Of a stretch of 32,261 nucleotides of DNA, positions 1 through 6,617 are shown one piece after another. This DNA is from Pseudomonadota bacterium (GTDB lineage: Bacteria; Pseudomonadota; Alphaproteobacteria; Rhodospirillales; Casp-alpha2), in assembly GCA_022564115.1 (NCBI GenBank), contig JADFMB010000008.1, forward strand, positions 1-32,261. Reading direction: 5' to 3'. The notes beneath the pieces were generated by a model. That model ran no database searches and was not told the DNA's origin. It saw only the letters and a program-made list of their open reading frames with translations. The number at the start of each line of letters is the position of its first letter. Positions within the stretch are counted from its first letter, which is position 1. The position numbers and the translations under genes are program-made.

Positions 1-313
1 TGTAGACCGACTTCACCATGCGCTCGTTGATGTTGGTCTTCAGCTCATCAAGGCTGTCGACCCAGTCACCGGCATAGAAATCGGAAAGCGTACATTCCAC
101 CGGTGTGTGATCGACGTTCATCACAGGAACTTTGCCGTGCCGCGCCTTGGTCGAGGCCGTGCCCTTGCCGACTTTTTGGAAAGTCGTCGAGGAGCCAAGG
201 ATGTTGTTCTTGACCCGTACCGTGTTGCGCAGCTTGGTGCCCATCCGCTGGTATTGCAGATGGACATCCGACTGAAAGTTCTTGATGAACGACGATTCGA
301 TAGTAATCGACAT
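1..313 (-). CDS. Phage major capsid protein, N-terminal part (cut by window edge)
   Basis: The minus-strand frame opens with ATG at 313 and runs off the left edge, giving about 104 residues (MSITIESSFIKNF..., then SSTTFQKVGKGTASTKARHG). From memory this matches the N-terminus of the capsid family of podovirus-like prophages (Phage_capsid_2 type), where the STTFQKVGKG and KVPVMN segments are conserved. The product would be the main shell protein of the phage head. The start is supported by AGGAG about 8 bases upstream. The ORF track shows only a shadow in another frame (66-320). The gene lies on the strand of the portal and scaffold genes further right but is separated from them by 2-3 kb of other genes, which is unusual because scaffold and capsid normally adjoin. 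Family identity is fairly sure; whether the full protein is intact cannot be seen. Confidence 0.82.
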   Translation of the reverse strand, partial: MSITIESSFIKNFQSDVHLQYQRMGTKLRNTVRVKNNILGSSTTFQKVGKGTASTKARHGKVPVMNVDHTPVECTLSDFYAGDWVDSLDELKTNINERMVKSVY

Positions 314-355
314 CGATCATTCTCCTTTCATGGATGAAAGAGGGTTTGGAAAAAA

Positions 356-472
356 CCCGCCGGCGCGGTTATGGTCGGGCCAAAGGCCGGACCGCCAGTT
401 GACGGGAATGGCTGCCGGCCGGGCCGCAATCGGGTGCCTGTCAAAGGCATCCGGTCGCGGTTCTCCGGCGGG
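356..472 (-). other. Multi-stem foldable region in the leader of the capsid gene
   Basis: Three nested inverted repeats can be seen. CCCGCCGG (356-363) pairs with CCGGCGGG (465-472). GGTC-G-GGCC (373-381) pairs with GGCC-G-GACC (385-393) around an AAA loop. CGGGTGCCT (431-439) pairs with AGGCATCCG (445-453), with one G-T pair, around a five-base loop. Read on the minus strand the structure ends in GGCGGGTTTTTT, like an intrinsic terminator, about 35-40 bases before the capsid start. It may be a structured leader, an attenuator or a small RNA. I recognise no known RNA family, and GC-rich DNA folds readily, so function is unproven. Confidence 0.4.
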
Positions 473-611
473 GAAAAACGTTGGGAAGGTAATAAAAAAA
501 AATTAAAAAACGCCGGCCCGTCCGAATAGGCTCGCCCCCGTTTGGGAACGTGTGAGGACCATCACTGCCATAGGTCGGAAAGCGCGGTTAAAAGGTGCAA
601 GCAAACAAAAC

Positions 612-640
612 TTAACCTGCCCCGGTAAAACGATTATTAT
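612..640 (+). promoter_or_regulatory. Possible sigma-70 promoter for the DHH gene
   Basis: TTAACC (612-617) and TATTAT (635-640) are separated by 17 bases and lie about 60 bases before the DHH start codon. The -10 box matches the consensus at five of six positions and the -35 at four. This is assigned by eye only. Confidence 0.35.
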
Positions 641-699
641 TCGCCCCAACTAGGGGGGCATGAATGCCCACATAACGGCAATCAGGAGTAGGCGTTACA

Positions 700-1635
700 A
701 TGTCAACAGATGAAAAATTCCGCTTAGTCACCCGAAGTGATTTCGACGGCCTGGTCTGCGCCGTCCTGCTCGAGGATATGGACTTGATCGACGATATCCT
801 GTTCGTCCACCCGAAGGACATGCAGGCAGGCACCGTGCCGATTTCAAAAATAGATATCACTACCAACCTGCCCTACGTTTCGGGCTGCCATCTGGCCTTC
901 GACCACCACGAAAGCGAAGTCGTCCGGCTGGGCGAGAAATTCGACAACCATATCATCGACCCCGATGCGCTGTCGGCGGCACGGGTGGTCTATGATTATT
1001 ACGGCGGCAAGGAAGCCTTCCCCAACGTCGATGAGGATTTGTTGGAAGCGGTGGACAAGGGCGATTCCGCCCAGTTCACGATGGAAGAAGTGCTCAGGCC
1101 CACGGGCTGGGCGCTGTTGAACTTCCTCATGGACGCCCGCACCGGGCTGGGCCGGTTCCGGGGCTTCCGCATTCCCAATTACGAGCTGATGATGGAACTG
1201 ATCGAGCGCTGCCACGATCATAACATCGACCAGATCCTCGAACTGCCCGACGTCAAGGAGCGGGTGGACCTCTATTTCGAGCAGCAGGAAAAATTCATCG
1301 AACAGGTCAAGCGTTGCACCACCATCCATCAAAATCTGGTTGTTCTGGACCTGCGCGATGAGGAAACCATCCATGCCGGCAATAGGTTCATAATTTACAC
1401 GCTCTTCCCCGACTGCAATATCTCCATGCACGTGATGATGGGGCGCGAACAGTTGAATACCGTTTTTGCCGTCGGCAAATCCATTTTCGACAAAAGCTCG
1501 AAAACCGATATCGGCCAGTTGATGCTTGAATACGGCGGCGGCGGGCACCACGCGGCGGGGACCTGTCAGATAGACACGTCCGAGGCCGAAAAGGTGCAGC
1601 GCGAGCTGACCGCCAGGATCACCGCCGACGGCTGA
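700..1635 (+). CDS. DHH family phosphoesterase (exopolyphosphatase-related)
   Basis: The 311-residue protein carries the hallmarks of the DHH superfamily: SDFDG at residues 13-17, DHHES at 68-72, a metal-binding aspartate in AVDKGDS near 119, and the C-terminal DHHA1-type GGGGHHAAGT near 280. These bind Mn/Mg ions and substrate phosphate, so it should hydrolyse a phosphoanhydride or phosphodiester such as polyphosphate, a nano-RNA or a cyclic-dinucleotide product; the substrate cannot be told from sequence. No signal peptide is seen, so it is probably cytosolic. The start has AGGAG about 10 bases upstream. It is on the plus strand, opposite to the phage head genes on both sides, and converges on the CPBP protease gene 29 bases downstream. 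It could be a host gene stranded among prophage pieces or an accessory cargo gene. Confidence 0.85.
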   Translation: MSTDEKFRLVTRSDFDGLVCAVLLEDMDLIDDILFVHPKDMQAGTVPISKIDITTNLPYVSGCHLAFDHHESEVVRLGEKFDNHIIDPDALSAARVVYDYYGGKEAFPNVDEDLLEAVDKGDSAQFTMEEVLRPTGWALLNFLMDARTGLGRFRGFRIPNYELMMELIERCHDHNIDQILELPDVKERVDLYFEQQEKFIEQVKRCTTIHQNLVVLDLRDEETIHAGNRFIIYTLFPDCNISMHVMMGREQLNTVFAVGKSIFDKSSKTDIGQLMLEYGGGGHHAAGTCQIDTSEAEKVQRELTARITADG

Positions 1636-1664
1636 ACGTTTGCGGGCGTCTCCGACCCTTAGCC

Positions 1665-2312
1665 TTATAGGAAATCGGCGAAGTTGATGGCGTAGTGCGC
1701 GGCGATGCCCGGCAGCACCGAGCCCGTGCGCAGATAAAGCGCCATCAGCGCCACCCCGGCGATGCCGGCGACGACCATCGACGTCAGTCCGTGCGACCAG
1801 TGGATCAAGGCAAAGACGACCGCCGATACGACGATCAAGGCGGCGGTTCCGGGCAGATAGCGGACTACCATGACGGCGAAGACGCCGCGAAAGACGAATT
1901 CCTCGCTCACCGCCGTCAACGCCAGCCCGAAGGTGATGTCCGTCCAGTAAAGAAGCCCCGGGGTCAACGGCGGATAGCGGAACAGCACCAGGCTTTCGAT
2001 CTCGATCGGCACCAGGACGCGGAAGAAATAATCGGCGAAGATCACCGCCCCGGTGCAGAGCAGGGCCAAGGTCACGGCGTCCTTTAGGGGGGCCTTCAGC
2101 TTTATCGTGCTTGCGGCGGCCCGGCGAAGCGGAACCACCGCGAAAAGAATAATCAGGGCCAATATCTTCGATCCGTAATCGGCGGCCAGCCACTGGGGCG
2201 CGGTCTCGATGTTCAGAAAGATAAAATCGTTGAGAAAAAAGGGCGCCGTCAAGAGCGCCAGCAATCCCATGTCGGGCCAAAATGACGGTGTTTTCGGTTT
2301 TTCCTCGATCAT
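1665..2312 (-). CDS. CPBP family intramembrane metalloprotease
   Basis: The 215-residue protein is strongly hydrophobic with several membrane segments. It has the three motifs of the CPBP (CAAX protease/bacteriocin-processing, ABI) family in order: EEFVFR (137-142), FALIH (167-171) and HYAIN (206-210), which supply the catalytic Glu and metal-binding His residues. Members cleave membrane substrates. In bacteria some give immunity to bacteriocins or process peptides, but most are uncharacterised. A GGGAG ribosome site lies 7 bases before the ATG. It ends 29 bases from the convergent DHH gene and lies downstream of the duplicated exported small proteins on the same strand, separated by 70 bases. 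Family is sure; substrate is unknown. Confidence 0.88.
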   Translation of the reverse strand: MIEEKPKTPSFWPDMGLLALLTAPFFLNDFIFLNIETAPQWLAADYGSKILALIILFAVVPLRRAAASTIKLKAPLKDAVTLALLCTGAVIFADYFFRVLVPIEIESLVLFRYPPLTPGLLYWTDITFGLALTAVSEEFVFRGVFAVMVVRYLPGTAALIVVSAVVFALIHWSHGLTSMVVAGIAGVALMALYLRTGSVLPGIAAHYAINFADFL

Positions 2313-2382
2313 TCGCCGCTCCCTAACGGACGTCCATCTTGTCCTAAATCTGGGAACTTAACGAGGGTTTAGATCGCCCGGC

Positions 2383-2655
2383 TTACTTCGAACCCCGGGG
2401 GGATTTGCGCCAATTAGTCGGTTTACAATAAACCGTCGGGCGAAACACACTGGGTTCAAATGTATGCGTGTCTGGGCCCATATCCAAAAAATAAACCCCT
2501 TTTGTTTCTGCGGCTATTTTTTTGGCGGTCTCGACGCATTTTTCCCTGTCGGCATAGATGACGGGCGGGGGCTTTTCCGCTCCTGCTATCCCGAGATTGA
2601 TAATCAGCAACCAATACATGAATTGAAGTTTGTGCCACTTCTTGGGAAGTATCAA
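2383..2655 (-). CDS. Small exported two-cysteine protein, copy 2 of a tandem pair
   Basis: This 90-residue protein closely resembles the neighbouring 91-residue one. It has a lysine-containing N-terminus, a hydrophobic stretch (LQFMYWLLIINLGIAGAE) like a signal peptide or anchor, then PPPVIYADREKCV, a short helix-forming part, and a conserved FRPTVYCKP near the end. The two cysteines could form a disulphide in the periplasm. The start drawn is TTG, conserved in both copies; an internal ATG at residue 13 is the alternative and neither has a strong ribosome site. It lies 18 bases after the first copy's stop. I do not recognise a named family. The position after phage head genes suggests an accessory gene carried by the prophage. 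Confidence 0.62.
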   Translation of the reverse strand: MILPKKWHKLQFMYWLLIINLGIAGAEKPPPVIYADREKCVETAKKIAAETKGVYFLDMGPDTHTFEPSVFRPTVYCKPTNWRKSPRGSK

Positions 2656-2673
2656 GCGGGTCCATCGCCCGGT

Positions 2674-2949
2674 TCACTTGGAAGGCTTGTAAGATTTTCT
2701 CCGCCATTTCGCGGGTTTGCAAAAAACCGTCGGGCGAAATACCGCGGGTTCAGTCCTATGGGTTTCCGGCCCCATCTCCTGGTAGTAAAGCCATTTATTT
2801 TCGCCGGCGATTTTCTTGGCCATTTGTACACAATTTTCCCTGTCGGCATAGATGACGGGCGGCGGACTTTCCACTCCAACTAGCCCAAGATAAACTATTA
2901 ACAACCATTCCATGAATTGAAGTGTGTGCCACTTCTTGGGAAGTATCAA
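2674..2949 (-). CDS. Small exported two-cysteine protein, copy 1 of a tandem pair
   Basis: This 91-residue protein begins at a TTG that overlaps the stop of the preceding peptidoglycan-binding-like gene (TTGA), which suggests translational coupling. Its layout is that of the other copy: MILPKKWH, hydrophobic LQFMEWLLIVYLGLVGVES, PPPVIYADRENCV, and FRPTVFCKP. Roughly 60% of residues are identical between the copies, with changes scattered along the length, so the duplication is not very recent or has been allowed to diverge. The conserved frame, cysteines and spacing argue that both are translated. Function is unknown; export through the Sec route is inferred from the N-terminus. Confidence 0.65.
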   Translation of the reverse strand: MILPKKWHTLQFMEWLLIVYLGLVGVESPPPVIYADRENCVQMAKKIAGENKWLYYQEMGPETHRTEPAVFRPTVFCKPAKWRRKSYKPSK

Positions 2950-3476
2950 GCGCGTCTTTCGCGCCGTTTTTTGGGAAGCCGGAGGTTGCCGTCGGGATCT
3001 TGAATAATGATTTCATTGTTATCGAGGGTTCCGGGGACGGTCGGTATAGATTCCATACGGTCGCGAGTTTCAAAGGGCCGTTTGGGCAGCACAGGTTCTT
3101 TTCGATCGGGTGGCCGGTCGCTTCCGTCGTTGGTATCCGCATCCGATTCCGGTTCGGCGGCGAGGGTCGCGCCCAGGGTGGTAAGGGTCTCGCCGCCGGG
3201 GTTGATTTGACCGTCGACCCGAAGCCGGTTGCGTTTCTGGAATCGCCGGATCGCCTCGTCCATGCGAAGACCAACGAAACCCGTCACGCCGTCGGTTTCA
3301 TCGAGGTTAAGATCGCCGGCGCGGCCCAGAAGGCTTTCCACCTTGGCGACGTCGCGCCGGCCATTCCGCCCTTCCGTGCCGACGGAATCTTGGATTCGGA
3401 AGGGGTTGTTGAAATTCATGATTTCGGGCTCGGTTTTGGGCGCGGCCAATACGCGGCCGAAAGGATCGGGATGCAT
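2946..3476 (-). CDS. Phage-associated protein with peptidoglycan-binding-like domain
   Basis: The 176-residue protein has a PG_binding_1-like segment at about residues 38-105: DVAKVESLLGRAG, then DGVTGFVGLRMDEAIRRFQK and LRVDGQINPGG. This is the usual three-helix repeat in which a substrate-like FQ motif follows a TG.FG turn. The rest is low in complexity and charged, ending in a basic tail (PKKRRERRA). No signal peptide is present, so if it meets peptidoglycan it would be through the virion or after lysis. From memory similar proteins occur in alphaproteobacterial prophages close to portal genes. The ATG has AGGAG 9 bases upstream, and its stop overlaps the next gene's TTG start. A strong palindrome lies just upstream at 3507-3528. 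Confidence 0.7.
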   Translation of the reverse strand: MHPDPFGRVLAAPKTEPEIMNFNNPFRIQDSVGTEGRNGRRDVAKVESLLGRAGDLNLDETDGVTGFVGLRMDEAIRRFQKRNRLRVDGQINPGGETLTTLGATLAAEPESDADTNDGSDRPPDRKEPVLPKRPFETRDRMESIPTVPGTLDNNEIIIQDPDGNLRLPKKRRERRA

Positions 3477-3506
3477 AGGGTGTTCTCCTATATATAAAGA
3501 AAAGGA

Positions 3507-3528
3507 CGCCGGCCCCCGGGGGCCGGCG
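3507..3528 (-). terminator. Perfect 22-base palindrome, probable terminator after the scaffold gene
   Basis: CGCCGGCCCCC is followed directly by its exact reverse complement. On the minus strand the hairpin is followed by TCCTTTTCTTT, a reasonable T-rich tail. It sits between the scaffold-like gene (stop at 3587) and the start of the peptidoglycan-binding-like gene, so it probably ends or dampens transcription of the head genes. The palindrome is seen directly; termination is inferred. Confidence 0.55.
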
Positions 3529-3586
3529 CCCGAAGGGGGAGCGCGCCAGGGAAGGGGACGCGCTCAACCCCAAACCGGGCAATCGC

Positions 3587-4336
3587 TCAGTCCGGAAAAA
3601 GGCGCTTGAAACCGTCCTGCACCCGCTGAACGAAACTGGGGTCATGGTCGCGCCAATAGCGGGGGTCCTGCATCATCCGTTTCAGGCCCTCCTCGCTTGA
3701 GCCTTCATCGCCGGCTCCGGCGCCTTCGATCAGGCCCGGCTCACCGGAACTCATCATCTTGTGCATGGTCAATACTCCTTCATAGGTGCTGGAAAGGGCC
3801 TGGAAGACTTCATCGGGGAACTTGGCCCGGCCCCATTGCTTGAGTTGCCCCGCCATCTCGCGCCATTTCTCCTCGCCGCCGAAGCGCTGCGCCAAGCGGT
3901 CGATCTGGGCCTGGGCGTGAAACTCGGACGCCACCCCGGTCACCAAGGGCAGCATGTGCTCCGCCGCCAGGTCATAGACGGTCTGCGCCTGTTCCTGGCT
4001 GAACCCGGCCGCGTGCAGTTGGGCGTTGACGGCCGGGTCACTGGCGAAAAGCTCGTTTTCCGTCTTGATGTCGTAACCCTCGGCGTCGTCGGGGACGCCC
4101 TGCCCCGCCAGCGCCCCCAACTTTTGCTCAAGCGACCGATAGGACTTCACCAGGCTGTCGGTGCGCACTTCGCCCTTGTCCTGGTCCCAGAATTTGTCCG
4201 GCAGGCCGGGCGGCGGTGTCGGCCCCGCCCCGTTTTCCGGGGCCTCGCCTTGGGGGGGAATTGCGGAGGGCGGTTGCGCGGCAGCGCCGGACCCCGCTCC
4301 GTCCTCGGGCATGGTTTCAAGCAAGTTGTTGGTCAT
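3587..4336 (-). CDS. Putative phage capsid assembly scaffolding protein
   Basis: With the ATG at 4336 (GGGAG eight bases upstream) the product is 249 residues. It opens with a proline/alanine-rich disordered part, then PDKFWDQDKGEVRTDSLVKSY, a segment I associate with T7-type and related capsid assembly proteins, then helical charged sequence and a C-terminal DPRYWRDHDPSFVQRVQDGFKRLF that would suit a coat-binding helix. Scaffolds guide coat assembly and leave the head. Position directly after the portal and Bbp19-like genes fits. The longer ORF in the track (start 4558) overlaps the upstream gene and is not needed. A capsid gene would be expected next, but a peptidoglycan-binding-like gene follows instead. 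Confidence 0.78.
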   Translation of the reverse strand: MTNNLLETMPEDGAGSGAAAQPPSAIPPQGEAPENGAGPTPPPGLPDKFWDQDKGEVRTDSLVKSYRSLEQKLGALAGQGVPDDAEGYDIKTENELFASDPAVNAQLHAAGFSQEQAQTVYDLAAEHMLPLVTGVASEFHAQAQIDRLAQRFGGEEKWREMAGQLKQWGRAKFPDEVFQALSSTYEGVLTMHKMMSSGEPGLIEGAGAGDEGSSEEGLKRMMQDPRYWRDHDPSFVQRVQDGFKRLFPD

Positions 4337-4386
4337 GGGGTATCTCCCTTTTGTGGTGGTCGTGAAAAGATTTAAGGAAAAGCCGT

Positions 4387-4674
4387 TTAGCCGCCGTCCC
4401 GTCCGCGGGTGACGAGCATGGCGATATGGGCGACCAGTTGTCTTTGGCCTTCCAGGTGGCGGAGAAGGGTGTCGGGCGCACCGGGACCGAGGGCACGCTC
4501 GAGGGTGATGGCGCGAAGATACGCCAGCACCTTGTCGCCGTCGGTGCCGCGAAAACAACGGGCGGCGGCAAGGGCGAGCGCCTTGTCGTCTTCGAGGGTT
4601 TCGGCGGACAAAGGGGTGTTTCCCGATTCGAACCAGTCCCAGCCCGGGTCTTGCCTTGTGTCATCCCTCGCCAT
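4387..4674 (-). CDS. Bbp19-like small phage protein
   Basis: This 95-residue protein contains CFRGTDGDKVLAYLRAITLERALGP and LLRHLEGQRQLVAHI, which I recognise as the pattern of the Bbp19 family named after Bordetella phage BPP-1. Its members sit between portal and scaffold genes in podovirus-like prophages. The molecular role is not established as far as I know. Its start overlaps the end of the portal gene by 14 bases, so the two are probably translated together. No membrane segment or signal peptide is seen. Confidence 0.78.
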   Translation of the reverse strand: MARDDTRQDPGWDWFESGNTPLSAETLEDDKALALAAARCFRGTDGDKVLAYLRAITLERALGPGAPDTLLRHLEGQRQLVAHIAMLVTRGRDGG

Positions 4675-6250
4675 CGGTTGTCTCCAGTTCGACTTCGGTT
4701 ACGGCGCCGGTCAGATCCTCGATCACGTCGCCGATGTCTTGGGCCAGGGTCTCGTTGTCCAACAGACCGTCCAACCCGTCGGCAACCGGGTCGGAAAGCT
4801 CGCGGATCAGCTCGCCGGGGACGCCGAAGGCGCGCCCCAGCCAGCGGGCGGCCGCGCCCTGGTCGACGGCGGCCAAACCTTCCGGTCCGAGGGCGCGGAC
4901 GGATTCGAGCCACTGCAGGGTATTCTGGGCGTCCTGGATGGCCTGATGACGGGCCAGCGGCGATTGGTATTCGAGATCGACAAGACGGCCGTCGACCCGG
5001 AACTCGGCGATTTCTCCGCGCCGGCCGAGGATGCTCAAAGCGCGGTCGACCAAGGGGGTCAACAGTTCCGATTGTAGCCGGCCGTAAGTGGCGCCCAACA
5101 CCCGCACCATGTCGGATGACCGTTCCAGGACTTCCGTGGCGGTCATTTTGGGGCTGTCCACCGGCCCCAGGTTGTTGGCCAGAAGCGCTTGTCGGATGCG
5201 GCCGCGAAGATCGGTCAGCACGATCTCGGAAACGTCGAAGCGGCCGGGAGCCTCCAGCGGCGTCAGCCCGGCCGAGCCGACGGCCTTGGGAATGATGGTC
5301 CCTGGCGTCAATTTGATGGTCGCCGGGTTCAGCACTCCGTCGTCGTCGGCCTGCCATATCCCGGTGACGGCGATGGAGGCGTTTTTCAGCACCAGCTCCA
5401 CCACCTTGTTGGCGGTCTTGATGTCCGGCAGCGCCTTCATCACCGGGGATCGGCCGTATATTTCCCCCGGCGTCTTGAGCCAGCGGAAATTGATGAACGG
5501 CGACTGCGAAAACCGTCCCTCGGCGAGCACGCTGGGATCGCCCATGGATACGGAGTCGGTCTCGGCCACCGCCAGGTAGGCGAAACCGAAGTCATCGGGG
5601 ATCACGGCTTCGATCACCGGCACCTGGGAGTCGGGGTCCTTGGCCACGCGGTTCCAAAATTCCTCGGGAAGGTTGGCCTTTGGAAAACGGCTTTTCAATT
5701 GCCCCGGCGTCAGCTCCGAGCGCCGGTAGGTGGTGTCCAGCCGCCCGAAGGCGCTTTCTTCGAAAACCACATGGCTCAACGGGATGGCGGTAAAGCGGAA
5801 TGCTGAAGGCTCGCCGGGGGGCGCTTCCTCGAACAACAGCGACGCCGTGCCGGCCGTCACCAGGTCCAGGTAGCATTGATGCATTTCGACGGCGAAATTG
5901 GAACGGTCGAAGTGGGATTTTAGCGCTCTCGCGGAGCGCTCCAGTTCTTCGGCCATGGCTTCGCGTTCGGCATCGGTGGCATCGGGGCCTGGGGTGAAAC
6001 CGAACCAGCGCGCCCAGGGCGGCGTCAATTGGGCGAGCAGGCTGGCCGCGAGCTGATCGACCGCATCAGGCGCGGTGCCGTCAAACAGTTTGTCGGTTTT
6101 CTTCTCGCCCGGTTGCGTCTGGCGGATGATTCCGTCCCGTTGCGGCAGCGCATAGTCATAACATTCCTGCCAATGGCTTTCCCAAACCCCCCGCCGGTCC
6201 TTGGCATGGCGGTAGCGTTCGATGACGCCTTTCGGTGTGATGTCAGTCAT
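4661..6250 (-). CDS. Phage portal / head-to-tail connecting protein
   Basis: Using the ATG at 6250, which has GGGAGA seven bases upstream, the protein has 529 residues beginning MTDITPKGVIERYRHAKDRRG. The pattern (WESHWQECYDYALPQRDG, KLFDGTAPDAVDQLAASLLAQLTPPWARWF, GRSPVMKALPDIKTANKV) is that of the podovirus head-to-tail connector family (PF12236 type). Twelve copies form the ring through which DNA enters and leaves the head. The length is normal and no frameshift is visible, so the gene seems intact. The track ORF extends 101 codons further upstream, across the proline-run gene, and that part is not credible. Confidence 0.92.
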   Translation of the reverse strand: MTDITPKGVIERYRHAKDRRGVWESHWQECYDYALPQRDGIIRQTQPGEKKTDKLFDGTAPDAVDQLAASLLAQLTPPWARWFGFTPGPDATDAEREAMAEELERSARALKSHFDRSNFAVEMHQCYLDLVTAGTASLLFEEAPPGEPSAFRFTAIPLSHVVFEESAFGRLDTTYRRSELTPGQLKSRFPKANLPEEFWNRVAKDPDSQVPVIEAVIPDDFGFAYLAVAETDSVSMGDPSVLAEGRFSQSPFINFRWLKTPGEIYGRSPVMKALPDIKTANKVVELVLKNASIAVTGIWQADDDGVLNPATIKLTPGTIIPKAVGSAGLTPLEAPGRFDVSEIVLTDLRGRIRQALLANNLGPVDSPKMTATEVLERSSDMVRVLGATYGRLQSELLTPLVDRALSILGRRGEIAEFRVDGRLVDLEYQSPLARHQAIQDAQNTLQWLESVRALGPEGLAAVDQGAAARWLGRAFGVPGELIRELSDPVADGLDGLLDNETLAQDIGDVIEDLTGAVTEVELETTDGEG

Positions 6251-6252
6251 CT

Positions 6253-6462
6253 CTATTCTCCCAACAAGGATTTCCGGCGCGGCGCCTTGTCGCCGAGGCT
6301 CAAAAGCCCCCGGGCCGACGTGGCAATGGTTCCGGCGCGCCCGCGGCGGCGGCGTTCGATGTTTTCGAGGCGCCGTTTCCTGTTCTCTTCCTCCGGGTCC
6401 GGCAGGGGCGGCGGCGGTGGGGGTGGCGGCGGTGGTTTCGGGGCGCTGAAGAATCCACCCAT
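6253..6462 (-). CDS. Small phage protein with ten-proline run
   Basis: The 69-residue protein reads MGGFFSAPK, ten consecutive prolines, LPDPEEENRKRRLENIERRRRGRAGTI, then a conserved-looking tail (ATSARGLLSLGD...KSLLGE). Small proteins of this build lie immediately before portal genes in related prophages. The C-terminal GT..TS.RGLL and .LLGE are the parts I recall as shared. A charged helix between the proline run and the tail may bind another virion protein or DNA. It ends three bases before the portal ATG, implying joint translation, and AGGAGGAATGATCC precedes its ATG. Role unknown. The proline run would make translation dependent on elongation factor P. Confidence 0.7.
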   Translation of the reverse strand: MGGFFSAPKPPPPPPPPPPLPDPEEENRKRRLENIERRRRGRAGTIATSARGLLSLGDKAPRRKSLLGE

Positions 6463-6502
6463 GGATCATTCCTCCTAAAAAAAAGTCTTGGGATTGGTCA
6501 CG

Positions 6503-6544
6503 AAAAAACCCGCCGGAAGACCGAAGGGTCTGCGAGAGGCGGGC
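6503..6544 (-). terminator. Intrinsic terminator inside the phage cluster
   Basis: Read on the minus strand, GCCCGCC pairs with GGCGGG after an inner stem (AGACC with GGTCT around a four-base loop) and is followed by TTTTTT. It lies between the 131-residue gene and the proline-run gene, so transcripts from the switch promoter should partly stop here before the portal gene. Structure is seen directly; efficiency is inference. Confidence 0.72.
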
Positions 6545-6617
6545 TCTGGACACACGTGTGGTGTTCGTTGAAGCCTATTTAATCAGATTTTTTGCAGATG
6601 TCAAGGTTTTTTTTCAA

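Larger units (their letters stand above)
314..699. other. Intergenic region between capsid gene and DHH gene
   Basis: About 386 bases hold no convincing gene. The ORF at 282-506 has no family resemblance and overlaps the capsid start. The left half (342-472) is rich in inverted repeats, described separately. It is followed by an A-rich stretch around 487-510 and then the probable promoter of the DHH gene. A GGTTAA/TTAACC inverted repeat (586-591 and 612-617) and GGGCAT-GA-ATGCCC near 656-670 are further small symmetrical elements of unknown meaning. Confidence 0.6.

Noticed and set aside
66-320. 84-residue minus-strand ORF at the left edge
   Set aside because: Out of frame with the capsid N-terminus, which has the better ribosome site and family resemblance.
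844-2280. 478-residue minus-strand ORF spanning the DHH and CPBP genes
   Set aside because: It is the antisense and out-of-frame shadow of two genes with clear family motifs, with Arg/Gly/Ala-rich sequence and no recognisable domain.
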